This document shows, in pieces, positions 18,269 through 27,936 of a stretch of 64,000 nucleotides of DNA; position 1 is the first letter of the stretch, and the number at the start of each line of letters is the position of its first letter. This DNA comes from AWTP1-13 sp963827545 (GTDB taxonomy: Bacteria > Pseudomonadota > Alphaproteobacteria > Rhizobiales > Hyphomicrobiaceae). The stretch is from positions 62,001 through 126,000 of the forward strand of contig CAWHBI010000044.1 in NCBI GenBank assembly GCA_963827545.1, in the 5' to 3' direction. The translations under genes were made by a program, and so were the position numbers. Under the pieces are notes generated by a model, which worked only from the letters and a program-made list of their open reading frames with translations, was not told the DNA's origin and ran no database searches.

Positions 18269-20862
18269 ATGCGCAGCAAGAAGACCCCCGCAAGTCTGCT
18301 GCGCCAGGCGGAGCCGCGATCGGCCCTGCGCGGCCGAGCCGCCCGCGGTCACCCTGCCGCCCGCCTTCCTCAACTGGTTCGGCGTGCGCGGTTGGACGCC
18401 CCGGGATCACCAGCTCAGGCTGGTTCAGCAGGTCGAGGCTCGCCGCTCCACCCTGCTGATCGCGCCCACCGGCTCGGGCAAGACGCTGGCCGGGTTCCTG
18501 CCGAGCCTGGTGGCGCTGTCGCAACGCAAACGGCAAGAGAGCGCCGGCATCCATACGCTCTACGTGTCGCCGCTGAAAGCACTGGCCGTCGACGTCGCGC
18601 GCAACCTGCTGGTGCCTCTCGATGAGATGGACCTGCCCATCCGCGTAGAGACGCGGTCGGGCGACACCTCGGTTGCCCGCAAGGCGCGCCAGCGCCGGCG
18701 CCCGCCCGACATGCTGCTGACCACGCCGGAGCAGGTGACGCTGCTGCTGTCGCATCCGGACGCGGCGTATCTGTTCGGCGACCTCGATACGGTGATCCTC
18801 GACGAGCTGCACGCGCTGGCGCCCACCAAGCGCGGCGATCTGCTGGCGCTCGATCTGGCGCGGCTGGCCACCCTGGCGCCCGGACAAGTGCGCATCGGCC
18901 TTTCCGCCACGGTGGCGAGGCCGAGCGAGCTATGCGCCTATCTCGTGCCGCAGACAGCCGGAAGCGCCATGCACCTGTCCGACGTCCTCACCGTGCAGGG
19001 CGGGGCGCCGCACGACATCGGCATGCTGGAGACGGAGGCGCCGCTGCCGTGGTCCGGCCACAGCTCGCGCTATGCGGTTCCCGAGATCTACGCCGCCATC
19101 AAGGCCAACCGCCTCTCGCTGGTGTTCGTCAACACGCGCAGCCAGGCCGAGCTGCTGTTCCAGGAGCTGTGGCGCGCCAACGAGGACAGCCTGCCGATCG
19201 CCCTGCACCACGGCTCGCTCGATGCCGCGCGGCGCCGCAAGGTGGAGGCTGCCATGGCGGCCGGCGCGCTCAAGGCAGTGGTGGCGACCTCCACCCTGGA
19301 TCTGGGCGTCGACTGGGGCGACGTGGACCTCGTCATCAATGTTGGCGCACCCAAGGGGGCGAGCCGCCTGATCCAGCGGGTCGGCCGCGCCAATCACCGT
19401 CTCGATGAGGCCTCGCGAGCCCTGCTGGTGCCGAGCAACCGCTTCGAGGTGCTGGAATGCCGCGCCGCCATCGAGGCGGCGGCCGCCGGCGCCCACGACA
19501 CCCAGTACACCCGCACCGGCGCTCTCGACGTGCTGGCCCAGCACGTCTGGGGCACCGCGTGCGCCGGCCCGTTCCGGCCCGAGGCGCTCTATCGCGAGGT
19601 GCGCTCGGCCTTGCCCTATGCGCAGCTCACGCGCCGCCAGTTCGACCGCATCGTCGACTTCGTCTCCACCGGTGGTTACGCCCTGCGCGCCTACGAGCGC
19701 TATGCGCGGCTGCGCCCCACCGGCGACGGGCGGCTGCGGCTGTCCCATCCCCGCCTCGCGCAGCAGTATCGGATGAATGCCGGCACCATCGTCGAGGCGC
19801 CGATGATCAAGATCCGGCTGGTGGGCCGCCGCGCGGCCAGGCACAGGCCGGGAACCCCGCGTCCGCTGATGGGCGGCCGGGTGCTGGGCGAGCTGGAGGA
19901 ATACTTCATCGAGCAGCTCAGGGTCGGCGACACGTTCGCCTTCGCCGGCGAGGTGCTGCGCTTCGAAGGCCTGCAGGACACCGATGCGTTCGTCACCCGC
20001 ACCACCGATCCCGATCCGACCATACCCTCCTACGAGGGCGGCAAGTTCCCGCTCTCCACCCATCTCGCCGAGCGTGTGCGCAAGATGATCGCCAACCCCC
20101 GCCACTGGGGCGCGCTGCCCGATCCCGTCAAGGAGTGGCTCAGCATCCAGGCGGAGCGCTCCGCCATTCCCGATCCGGCCGAGGTGCTGGTGGAAATCTT
20201 CCCGCGCGGGCAGCGGCATTTCCTGGTCGTCTACCCCTTCGAGGGCCGGCTGGCGCACCAGACACTCGGCATGCTGCTGACCCGGCGGCTCGATCGCATC
20301 GGCGCCAAGCCCGTCGGGTTCGTGGCCAACGACTACGCGCTCGCCGTGTGGAGCATCGGCGACATGGCGGCGCTCGTGCGCGTTGAGGCGGCTCGACATG
20401 GCCGAGTTGTTCGCGGAGGACATGCTGGGCGACGATCTCGATGCCTGGCTCGCCGAGTCGAGCCTCATGAAGCGCACGTTTCGCATCAATGCCGTCATCT
20501 CCGGCCTGATTGAGCGGCGCCACCCTGGCCAAGCCTCAGGCAAGGCCAAGAGCGGGCGGCAAGTCACCATCTCCTCCGACCTCATCTACGACGTGCTGCG
20601 CAAGCACGATCCCGGCCACATCCTGCTCGAGGCGGCCTGGGCGGATGCGGCGACAGGCCTGTTGGATATCGGCCGGCTCGGCGATTTCCTCAAGCGAATC
20701 AGGGGCAGAATCCGCTACAAGGCGCTCTCCAACGTCTCGCCGCTGGCGGTGCCGGTGCTGCTGGAGATCGGCCGCGAGCTGGTGTATGGGGGCGGACTGG
20801 CCGAGGACATCCTGCGCGCAGCCGCCGATGACCTCGTGCGGGAGGCCATGCAGAGAGGATAG
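18269..20862 (+). CDS. Ligase-associated Lhr-like DEXH-box helicase, two single-base frameshifts
   Basis: DNA-damage-response helicase of the Lhr superfamily. The core has APTGSGKT (Walker A), LTTPEQVTLLLS, the DEXH motif as DELH, LSATV, and QRVGRANHR in the second RecA domain. Two +1 shifts are needed. One is near the N terminus (18285-18330, perhaps in the C run), joining MRSKKTP to a family-like LPPAFLNWFGVRGW. The other is at about 20385, joining GDMAALVR to RLDMAELFAEDMLGDDL. Restored length is 863 residues. pdeM starts 4 bp downstream, as usual for the system. The exact start is uncertain. Confidence 0.82.
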
Positions 20863-20865
20863 GGC

Positions 20866-21588
20866 ATGCTCGAGCTGAAGCCCGAACGCTTTCACCTGCT
20901 CGAGACGGTATCGCAGCCGGTGGCGGTCTGCGGCAAGCAGCTGATCGCCGACAACTCCGGCGCGCTCTACTGGCCGGGCGAGCAGACCCTGCTGGTCGCC
21001 GACCTGCACCTGGAGAAAGCTTCATCCTATGCCAGGAACGGCACCCTGCTGCCGCCCTACGACACGCGCCAGACCTTGACGCGGCTGGCCGAGGCGATCG
21101 ACCGCTACGAGCCGGCCCGGGTCATCGCGCTGGGCGACAGCCTGCACGATGTCGGCGCGGCGCAGCGCATGGCGGCGGAGGATCTGGAGGTCCTGCACAT
21201 CATGCAGGAGGATCGCGAGTGGCTCTGGCTGGCGGGCAACCACGATCCAGATGTCGGGTCGCGGCTTGGCGGCCGCATGTGCGGAAACCTCGAGATTGGC
21301 GGCATCGCGCTCAGGCATCAGCCGGCCAACGGCTGCATAACGCACGAGATTGCTGGGCACATGCACCCGGCCGCGCGCCTTTCCATGTACGGCTACTCGA
21401 TCCGGCGGCCCTGCTTCGTCGGCAATGGACGCCGGCTGGTGATGCCGGCCTTCGGTGCCTTCGCTGGCGGCCTCAACGTGCTCGACGACGCCTTCCAGCC
21501 GCTGTTCGGCAACGACGGCATCGCCGTGTGGATGCTGGGGCAGGAGGGGCTCTATCCCGTGGCGACGCGCTTCCTGTGCGGGGACTGA
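20866..21588 (+). CDS. pdeM: Ligase-associated DNA damage response endonuclease PdeM
   Basis: A 240-residue calcineurin-like metallophosphoesterase. Metal-binding motifs are visible as VADLHLEK (residues 44-51), ALGDSLHD around residue 88, GNHDPD around residue 125, and HEIAGHMHP around residue 163. The gene lies 4 bp after the Lhr-like helicase, which together with an ATP-dependent ligase and an exonuclease makes up the ligase-associated repair set. The ligase and exonuclease are not in this window. The endonuclease assignment rests on family and context. Confidence 0.87.
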   Translation: MLELKPERFHLLETVSQPVAVCGKQLIADNSGALYWPGEQTLLVADLHLEKASSYARNGTLLPPYDTRQTLTRLAEAIDRYEPARVIALGDSLHDVGAAQRMAAEDLEVLHIMQEDREWLWLAGNHDPDVGSRLGGRMCGNLEIGGIALRHQPANGCITHEIAGHMHPAARLSMYGYSIRRPCFVGNGRRLVMPAFGAFAGGLNVLDDAFQPLFGNDGIAVWMLGQEGLYPVATRFLCGD

Positions 21589-21610
21589 GGCCGCCGTCCC
21601 GACAATCCAC

Positions 21611-21734
21611 CCGTCATCCCGGCCCAGCAGTCGCGCCAGAGGCGCGCCTGCGCAGAGCCGGGATCTGCCACGAGACCCATCGCCTGCCGCAGGTCCCGGA
21701 TAGCCTCGCTGGGCTCGGCTTCCGGGATGACGGG
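21611..21734. repeat. Intergenic palindrome, GTCATCCCGG family
   Basis: Outer arms CCGTCATCCCGG (21611) and CCGGGATGACGG (ending 21734) are inverse copies, with internal partial copies such as CCGGGATCTG near 21657. It fills the gap between pdeM and the convergent TIGR02186-type gene. Same family as 4067-4134. Confidence 0.7.
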
Positions 21735-21777
21735 TAGGGCCGTCGGCGCGCCTGTATCTGCCGTTTCCGGCCCGTTG

Positions 21778-22683
21778 CTAATGCGCGCTCTTGCGGAACA
21801 CCGTGGATGCGATCAGCCCTGCCGCCACGGCGATTGCCACCGTCATGAAACCGTAGAGCGTCGGCAGGCGGAAAGCGAAGGCGTGCAGGTGCCGCTCCAG
21901 CCCCTCCCGCTCCAGCGTGAGGCGGACCTGGAACTTGCTGAGCAGCTTCTCCTCGCGGAAGAGATAGACCCGCGTGTCGAACGGCCCGACCGTGACGTTG
22001 GCGGGCAGCACGATGCTGGCGCGGAATATGCTTTTGCCAGTGAAAGTCACGCCGTACTGGCTGTCTTTGTAAAGAAAGCTGTTGCGCTTGAGGCGAATGA
22101 TGGCGTCGCGGTAATCCTGGAGGTCCTCATTGGAAAGCGGATGGCTCTGGCCGACGGCCGGAGTGAACTTGATGTGCTGCAGCCCGATGCCGTGCAGCGC
22201 CCTGAACTCTTCGGGCGCAACCTCGTCGATCGGCCGCGTGGAGGCCACGGCGTAGTAGCTCGGCACATTGTCGAAGGCGACGGAAGCAGTGTTGAGCCAC
22301 AAGCCGGCCACGTTGTTCTTGCGCCGCACGACCACCCGGCCCGGCACGCCCTCGACCACGATGATGACGTCGTAGTACCCCGACTCCGGGCTCGGCTGCT
22401 GGCTACCGTCGATGGCGCCGAAGATGACGATCTCCGTGCCGTTGAAGCTCGCGGTCACGGCAATGTTGCGCGCGGACACGTCGGCCTCGACGGACTCCTT
22501 CGCACCGGGTTGCTGCTCGCGCTTGACGTCGGGCTCCCTGGTGCTCGTGGCTTCCTTGGGCACCGGCTGCGGCCCCTTGCGCCGCTGCTGCGCGCTGGCG
22601 TCAGTGGCGAGGAGCGCGAGGAGGCCGATAAACAGCGCGGCCATTGCTGCGACAAGGCGATGGCGTTGGTTGCGGTCGACCAT
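21778..22683 (-). CDS. TIGR02186-type membrane-anchored protein
   Basis: A 301-residue exported protein: a signal or anchor helix at residues 10-32, a charged linker, a beta-rich domain (TASFNGTEIVIFGAIDG, VEGVPGRVVVRRKNNVAGLWLN) and a C-terminal transmembrane helix (TVAIAVAAGLIASTVF). This layout fits the conserved TIGR02186 family, found next to TauE/SafE exporters. Its ATG overlaps the stop of the upstream tauE gene (ATGA), so the two are coupled. Function unknown; a role with the exporter is inferred from linkage. Confidence 0.8.
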   Translation of the reverse strand: MVDRNQRHRLVAAMAALFIGLLALLATDASAQQRRKGPQPVPKEATSTREPDVKREQQPGAKESVEADVSARNIAVTASFNGTEIVIFGAIDGSQQPSPESGYYDVIIVVEGVPGRVVVRRKNNVAGLWLNTASVAFDNVPSYYAVASTRPIDEVAPEEFRALHGIGLQHIKFTPAVGQSHPLSNEDLQDYRDAIIRLKRNSFLYKDSQYGVTFTGKSIFRASIVLPANVTVGPFDTRVYLFREEKLLSKFQVRLTLEREGLERHLHAFAFRLPTLYGFMTVAIAVAAGLIASTVFRKSAH

Positions 22684-23606
22684 CACGCGCCTCCCGCCGC
22701 GCCCAGGGAATAGAGGTCCGCCGGCTTCGCAATCAGCTGCCAGGCGAAGCGCGCGCAGACCGCGAGGATGAAGGCTGCGAGCAGGAAGCGCAGCTGCTCG
22801 CCTTTGAGCCGCTGGCCGGCAGCTGCCCCAAACTGGGCGCCGACGACGCCGCCGGCCATCAGGAGCACAGCCAGCACGACATCGACGTTCTGGTTCTGGG
22901 CAGCGTGCAGCACGGTGGTCGCCGCGGTCAAAAACACGATCTGGAACAGCGAAGTACCAACCACGATGCTGGTGGGCATGCGCAGCAGATAGATCATGGC
23001 CGGCACCATGATGAAGCCGCCGCCGACGCCCATGATGGCAGCCAGCAGGCCCACGAAAACGCCGAGCAGCAGGGGCGGGATGGCGCTGATGTAGAGCTTG
23101 GAGCGGGTGAACCGCATCTTGAGAGGCAGGCCGTGCACCCAGTTGTGCTGGCCCGAGCGCCGTCCGGAGATGATGCTGCCAGCCCGGGCCTTGCGCATGG
23201 TGTTGGTGCTTTCGATCAGCATCAGCATGCCGATCACGCCGAGGAACGTGACGTAGCAGGCGGCCACGAAGAAATCGAACACGCCCTGGCGCCTCAGCGT
23301 GGCCACCAGCTGCACCCCGAACACGGAGCCAAAGAGGCCGCCGGCCAGCAGCACCACGCCCATCTTGACGTCGACGTTGCGGCGCCGCCACTGCGCCAGC
23401 GCCCCCGACACCGATGCAGCGAGGATCTGCGCAGTCTCGGTGCCGACGGCGACGGCGGCCGGTATGCCGGCGAAGATCAGCAGTGGCGTCATCAGGAAGC
23501 CGCCGCCGACGCCGAACATGCCCGAGAGGAAGCCGACCGCTCCGCCCATGGCGAGGAATACGAGGATGTTCGCCGACATTTCGGCGACGGGCAGATAGAA
23601 ATGCAT
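22683..23606 (-). CDS. Sulfite exporter TauE/SafE family protein
   Basis: A 307-residue inner-membrane transporter with about eight hydrophobic helices. The two related halves each carry the family glycine motif, GGAVGFLSGMFGVGGGFLMTP near the N terminus and FVGLLAAIMGVGGGFIMVP in the middle. The TauE family exports sulfite or organosulfonates; the substrate here is not known. I took the ATG at 23606 (MHFYLPVAEM) because relatives start this way. A much longer upstream frame has no family similarity. First gene of a two-gene operon with the TIGR02186-type gene. Confidence 0.86.
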   Translation of the reverse strand: MHFYLPVAEMSANILVFLAMGGAVGFLSGMFGVGGGFLMTPLLIFAGIPAAVAVGTETAQILAASVSGALAQWRRRNVDVKMGVVLLAGGLFGSVFGVQLVATLRRQGVFDFFVAACYVTFLGVIGMLMLIESTNTMRKARAGSIISGRRSGQHNWVHGLPLKMRFTRSKLYISAIPPLLLGVFVGLLAAIMGVGGGFIMVPAMIYLLRMPTSIVVGTSLFQIVFLTAATTVLHAAQNQNVDVVLAVLLMAGGVVGAQFGAAAGQRLKGEQLRFLLAAFILAVCARFAWQLIAKPADLYSLGAAGGA

Positions 23607-24173
23607 GCAACCCACGTCGACAAGGCTGCGGCGCACGAAGGCATCTCCGGCTGCCGCACGGCGCGACCCCAATGGCAAGGTTCGTGTCGGCGCGTTCGGC
23701 GCGTCTGGCGACGCCGTCAGCTCGATGACGGACCCCGCTCCAACGGCGTCGGCGCCGAACCCCGCGCCGGCCCAGGAGGTTGGTGCTCTTGTCTGCCTGG
23801 GGCTTGCCCGGCGACTCCTGGCCCGTGTGGCCGCGAACGTCCCGCAAGGCGATAGGGACACCAAGTGGCTGTGAATTGCAAGCCTGGATGGTTCGAAAAA
23901 CTGCGGCTTGCCGAGTTCAGACAAGAATTCACGGGGGACATGCGGCGCTGACGCACCGCTGCGTCAGCCCTGGAGCAGGATCGCTTCGGATTGAATGACC
24001 TTGCCCAGGTCGAGACGTGGCGGCCGAAGCGTGAATCCTGCTCCAATCATAGACTTGAGAGCAAGATTCACGTTCCATGATCGAAGCGAAGCGCTTCGAT
24101 CAGAAACGATCTTGCTCTGGAGCGGATCGCTTCGGATTGAATGACCTTGCCCAGATCGAGACGTGGCGGCTGG
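23607..24173. repeat. 567-bp gap: no gene to 23970, then repeats
   Basis: I see no gene in 23607-23970, which presumably holds the tauE promoter. From 23971 the gap is repetitive. A 46-bp unit at 23978-24023 recurs directly at 24124-24169 with one mismatch (45/46). The first unit is also flanked by inverted arms (23971-23989 against about 24024-24045). Between them is a palindrome, TGATCGAAGCG with CGCTTCGATCA (24078-24102). This is a composite intergenic element abutting the end of the PodJ-like gene. Confidence 0.7.
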
Positions 24174-26559
24174 CTATTGACCGGTGGCCAGGGCGGCGGG
24201 TGGCATCTCGTTGATGGTCGCATCGGGCACACTGGGTCTCCAGGCCGCCACCATCTCTTCGGCGGCGCGCAGGTCGACGGCGCCGAGCTGGGCCTTGACC
24301 TGGGTGAGGCGGCCAGCCGCCTCGCTATCTCCGCCTCGGGCAGCCAGTGCGAACCACTGGTAGGCCTGTCGCAGGTCTTTCGAGACCCCGATGCCGTTCT
24401 GGTGGAGGACAGCAAGATTGAACTGGCTGTCGGTCAGGCCAAAGGCAGCCGCCTGCCCAAACCACTTGGCCGCAGTGGCGAAATCAGGACTGCTGCCCCG
24501 TGCGCTGAGAACCGCGAGATTGTGCATGGACTTGACGTGGCCCTGCTCGGCCGCGCGCGCGTACCACACCTTGGCCCGTTCCGGGTCTGCGGCCGTGCCG
24601 AGGCCGCGCTCGTGCAGGGCAGCCAGGCGATACTGCGCAGCAGCCAGGCCGCGCATGGCAGCACGCGCGTACCATTGGAAGGCCTGCTGCAGGTCCTGGC
24701 CGACGCCTTGCCCCGCGGCGTAGCGTGCCGCGACCTCCTGCTGGGCGATCGGATCGCCGCGCTGCGCCGCCTGTCGCAGCGACGCTGGGCCGATCGCCAT
24801 CGGCAGCGCTACGGAGCGCAGCGACGCCGGCGGGTCCTGGCCGGGCGCATCGTGCCGTATGATCGCGGCGGTTTCGGCGGGCGGCGGTTTGATTTCGGTC
24901 TTGGCGCGGAAGGCCGCAGCGAGCGCGCTTCCCATGCCCGGCACCGCATTGCGGGGCGCGGGGGGCGCATTTTCGGTCAGGTCACCGGTCTCGGGCATGG
25001 GCTGGCGATAAGGCGGAGCCGAGGGCGGCCGCCCGGCCTCCTGCTGGGCGTCGGGACGCTGCCAAGCGTTGCTGTCCGTGGCCGGAGATAAATCGACCGC
25101 CTGCCCATTGGGCTCGCCCAAGGCCGACTTGGCATCGGGGGAAAGCGCGCCTCGCTCGATCCGGCCGGGCCCGCGGGGGTTCCATCCTGCCGACATGAAC
25201 GCGTCGACGGCGAGATAGCCGCCCGCGGCGAACAGGACCACGCCCGCAGCCAGCAGCAGGCCCGATCGCGTCGGCCGGGTGGTCGTGCCGGACTTGGCCG
25301 CCGCGCCGTCCAGCGCAACCGGCGGGGAACTTGGCAGCTCATCTCCAGCCGCCTCCGCGTCCAGGACTTGGGCCTGCCGGAGCTTGGCACGCAGGGCCAG
25401 GGCGCGGAATGCCGGTGGAGCCAGGTCCTGGGCAGCTGGCTTGGCCTGTTGGCCTTCTGTAGAGGGCGCAGGCCGATCCGGCGCGGGGGCCGGCGGTGCC
25501 GGTGGCGGCATCCGGGAGGCAGGTCTCGCCGCGTCGGCGTCGTCGGCAGGTGGCGCGCCCCGCTCGCCGGGGACAGCCAGGAGCGCCGACGCGACCGCCT
25601 CTTCTGGGGCCGGCGCGGGCTTGGGCGCGTAGTCGGCGGCATCGAGCGTGGAGCGATAGCACCTGGGTGCCAGTGCCCGCTCGCCCTCGGCATAGATCTG
25701 GGCAAGCGGATCGCTCTCGCGATGGGGATCGTCGTGGTCGGATCGGCCGAGCATTACCAGCGACAGGTCGGGTGCCGGCTTGGATGCTTCGATCGCGTCG
25801 ACCGCGTCGCCGATGCGGGTAACGGCATCCTCCAGCGTGCGCAGTGTGCTGGTCGTGCGCTCGTCGCCCCGCCGCCACTCGGCGACGTAATCCTGCAGCA
25901 GCTTCTCCAAGGCCTCGAGACGCTGGTTGCCGCCCTCGTCGAGCCGGCTCGCAAGCGCGCGGACATTGTCGTCGATGGCATCGATGCGGTGGAGCCGGCC
26001 GCGGGTCTCTTCCACGTGGGCTGCCAGCTCCAGCACCTGCGCCTCGATCAGGCGCAGACCTTCAAGATCGGAGCGTTGCGCCACCTGGCTCAAGGCCTCG
26101 CCGAAACGCTCCTCGATGCGGTCGAGCCGGCGGTTGAAGGACGCCAACGACTTGTCCGGATTGAGACCCGCCAGCGAGCCCTGCAGCTTCTGTGCGATAT
26201 CGGCAAGTCGGGCCTCCAGCCAGACGCGATCGCTCGCCCCGCCTGTACTGGCCCCATCCTGTATTGGCCCCATCTGTATTGGCCGGTGCCGAGGCAGGCG
26301 CTTGCCTGTTCGAGGGCTGCCTGCGGTCGCCCTGGTACTGTTTGAGGAGGTTGCCCTCGTCGGATTCGTACAGGCGTGTCAGCGCCTCGGCTGCCTCCGC
26401 ATCCCAAGGCTGGCTCGGATCGAAGTGCTGGACCCGATGGCCAGCCGCCGCGCCCGCCTTGGGTGCGCCCATCACGTCCGCACCAGCCACGGGTCCGCCG
26501 GCACCAGGCTGGTGCTGACGAGGATGTTGCCGTGGCTCGAAGCGATCGGAAGACGGCAT
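24174..26559 (-). CDS. PodJ-like polar localisation protein with Sel1 repeats, single-base frameshift
   Basis: Resembles alphaproteobacterial polar organiser PodJ: a cytoplasmic coiled-coil half, one transmembrane helix (SGLLLAAGVVLFAAGGYLAV) and a periplasmic tail of Sel1-like repeats (AAQYRLAALHERGLG, KSMHNLAVLSARG, SQFNLAVLHQNGIG). The N-terminal 100 residues are in another frame (PWDAEAAEALTRLYESDEG). An extra base at 26258-26259 explains the break, and removing it also regularises a repeated NTDGA unit. Restored length is 794 residues, starting at 26559 after AGGGAAA. Similar architecture occurs in other Sel1 proteins, so PodJ is a probable rather than certain name. Confidence 0.75.
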
Positions 26560-26869
26560 GGCATTTCCCTGCAACCGGAAGCGGTGGGCAAATGCGCAGG
26601 CCCGGCACGTGTCGACAGAGCATACAAAGCGGCCAGCGGTCCGCCTCGTTCATGCCGGCAAGGGCGCGCGCGATTTGCTCGTGACGCGGCACCAGATCGA
26701 AAGCTCGCGTGCCCAAGGTGGCAACCGGCCGTAAAGTTTTAGTTAAGCGGCGGGCGGACTTTGTGCGATAGCGACGGTTGGACAAGTGGGAACAGGTGTG
26801 CAGTGTTGATTCGTGCCTGCGCAGGGCGCAGAACGGGTGCCAAGGGCAGTCCCCGATCGGCGTGCCCCA
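26560..26869. other. Divergent intergenic region, no gene seen
   Basis: This 310-bp gap separates the divergent PodJ-like and yjbQ genes. It contains a relatively A/T-rich stretch at 26733-26750 (TAAAGTTTTAGTTAAG) that could hold promoter elements. I see no convincing coding frame, repeat or RNA here. Confidence 0.4.
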
Positions 26870-27331
26870 ATGGCAGCAACCTGGAGCGTTGCCCCCGTGC
26901 TCGAGCAGGCGCATCATCGCATCACGATCGAGACCAAGCGTCCGGGCTTCACCGACGTGACGGCCGCGGTCCAGGGCTGGCTCCACGCCATAGGTGCCCG
27001 CGACGGACTGGTTACCCTGTTCATCCGCCACACGTCGGCGTCCCTGACGATCCAGGAGAACGCCGACCCCGACGTTCTGCTCGATCTCATGGATGCGCTG
27101 GAGCGCACGGGGCCCCGCAACGCGCGCTACCGCCACGGCATCGAGGGGCCGGACGACATGCCGGCGCACATCAAATCGATGCTGACGTCGACCACGCTCG
27201 GCATTCCGGTCATGGCCGGCAAGGCCGTGCTCGGCACCTGGCAGGCCATCTACCTGATCGAGCACCGCGATCGCCCGCATGCTCGCGAGATCGCGTTGCA
27301 CTACGTGGGCACGCTGGCGAAGGCCGGCTGA
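26870..27331 (+). CDS. yjbQ: YjbQ family protein (UPF0047)
   Basis: A 153-residue single-domain protein. The hallmark HTSASLTIQENADPDVLLDLMD lies around residues 53-74, the histidine segment YRHGIEGPDDMPAHIKS follows at about residue 90, and the C-terminal GTWQAIYLIEHRDRPH is typical. Some family members have thiamine-phosphate synthase activity in vitro, but the physiological role is unclear. I used the ATG at 26870 since upstream codons do not match the family. It stands alone, followed by a 720-bp non-coding region. Confidence 0.88.
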   Translation: MAATWSVAPVLEQAHHRITIETKRPGFTDVTAAVQGWLHAIGARDGLVTLFIRHTSASLTIQENADPDVLLDLMDALERTGPRNARYRHGIEGPDDMPAHIKSMLTSTTLGIPVMAGKAVLGTWQAIYLIEHRDRPHAREIALHYVGTLAKAG

Positions 27332-27373
27332 GCAGGATTTACGGTTCGGCCGCCACGTTGCAGTCGAGGCAAA

Positions 27374-27487
27374 GTAGGGTGCAATAAGCGGTAGCGCATT
27401 GCACCGATGCGACGTGTTCCACGAGCGGCGGCGTGCTGCGGTTCGCGTAGATCGGCGCAATGCGGCTGTCGCCTTATTGCGCCCTAC
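27374..27487. repeat. Intergenic palindrome, GTAGGG(T/C)GCAATAAG family
   Basis: Arm 27374-27402 begins GTAGGGTGCAATAAGCGG and arm 27455-27487 ends CTTATTGCGCCCTAC. They are imperfect inverse copies around a GC-rich loop. This is a typical dispersed mosaic repeat in Rhizobiales intergenic DNA and lies just after yjbQ. Confidence 0.7.
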
Positions 27488-27813
27488 CTTCGGGGCGCGT
27501 TAACGCTGGTTGCAGATGGCGTGAAGGCGATGCGGATAGTGCTTATCCCCGCTCTCACCGCGCCGTGTGATGATGCGCGCGTCGCTTGTTGCGACGGGAC
27601 GTGAAATGCGCATCCGTCCTTCACGTGCAAGCGACCGGCGCCTGGAAGGAGAGCGAGATGGCTCGAGGTCCAGGAGGCCCGCTGCGACCGTTTCCGGCAG
27701 AGCACCAGCAATGGCGCCGAGCCGGCGACCGCCCAAAAGGCTCAAGGCCGACCGTGAAGCTCTTATTGGCGCGAGCGGAACGCCAAAGCTTGCAGCGGGA
27801 CACAAATCGCCGC

Positions 27814-27936
27814 ACGCGGGTGCCGTAAGGCAACCCCCGGGACCGCGAGGTCCCAGAGGACCCGCAAGGGTCCCGAGGAGGTCTCACGGCCTCCTGGGGC
27901 CGCAAGGCCCCGCGGTTGCCGACGAGGCACCCGCGT
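27814..27936 (+). ncRNA. Candidate structured RNA: five-way junction with four tetraloop hairpins
   Basis: Base-by-base pairing gives an 11-bp closing helix (27814-27824 with 27926-27936), an internal loop (GUAA against GACGA), then a 7-bp helix (27829-27835 with 27914-27920). Inside are four consecutive hairpins: GGGACC-GCGA-GGTCCC (27839-27854), GGACCC-GCAA-GGGTCC (27858-27873), an 8-bp stem with loop UCAC (27876-27895), and GGGGCC-GCAA-GGCCCC (27896-27911). Three loops are GNRA and one UMAC on the plus strand, so I infer plus-strand transcription. No promoter or terminator is evident. I do not recognise the family. A single-stranded-DNA structure is an alternative. Confidence 0.5.

Noticed and set aside
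18267..18887. A minus-strand frame over the helicase N terminus
   Set aside because: Opposite a well-supported helicase core with all motifs; no similarity of its own.
21611..21734. The GTCATCCCGG palindrome as a specific pdeM terminator
   Set aside because: The same arms recur at other unrelated loci and there is no T-run, so it is better described as a dispersed repeat.
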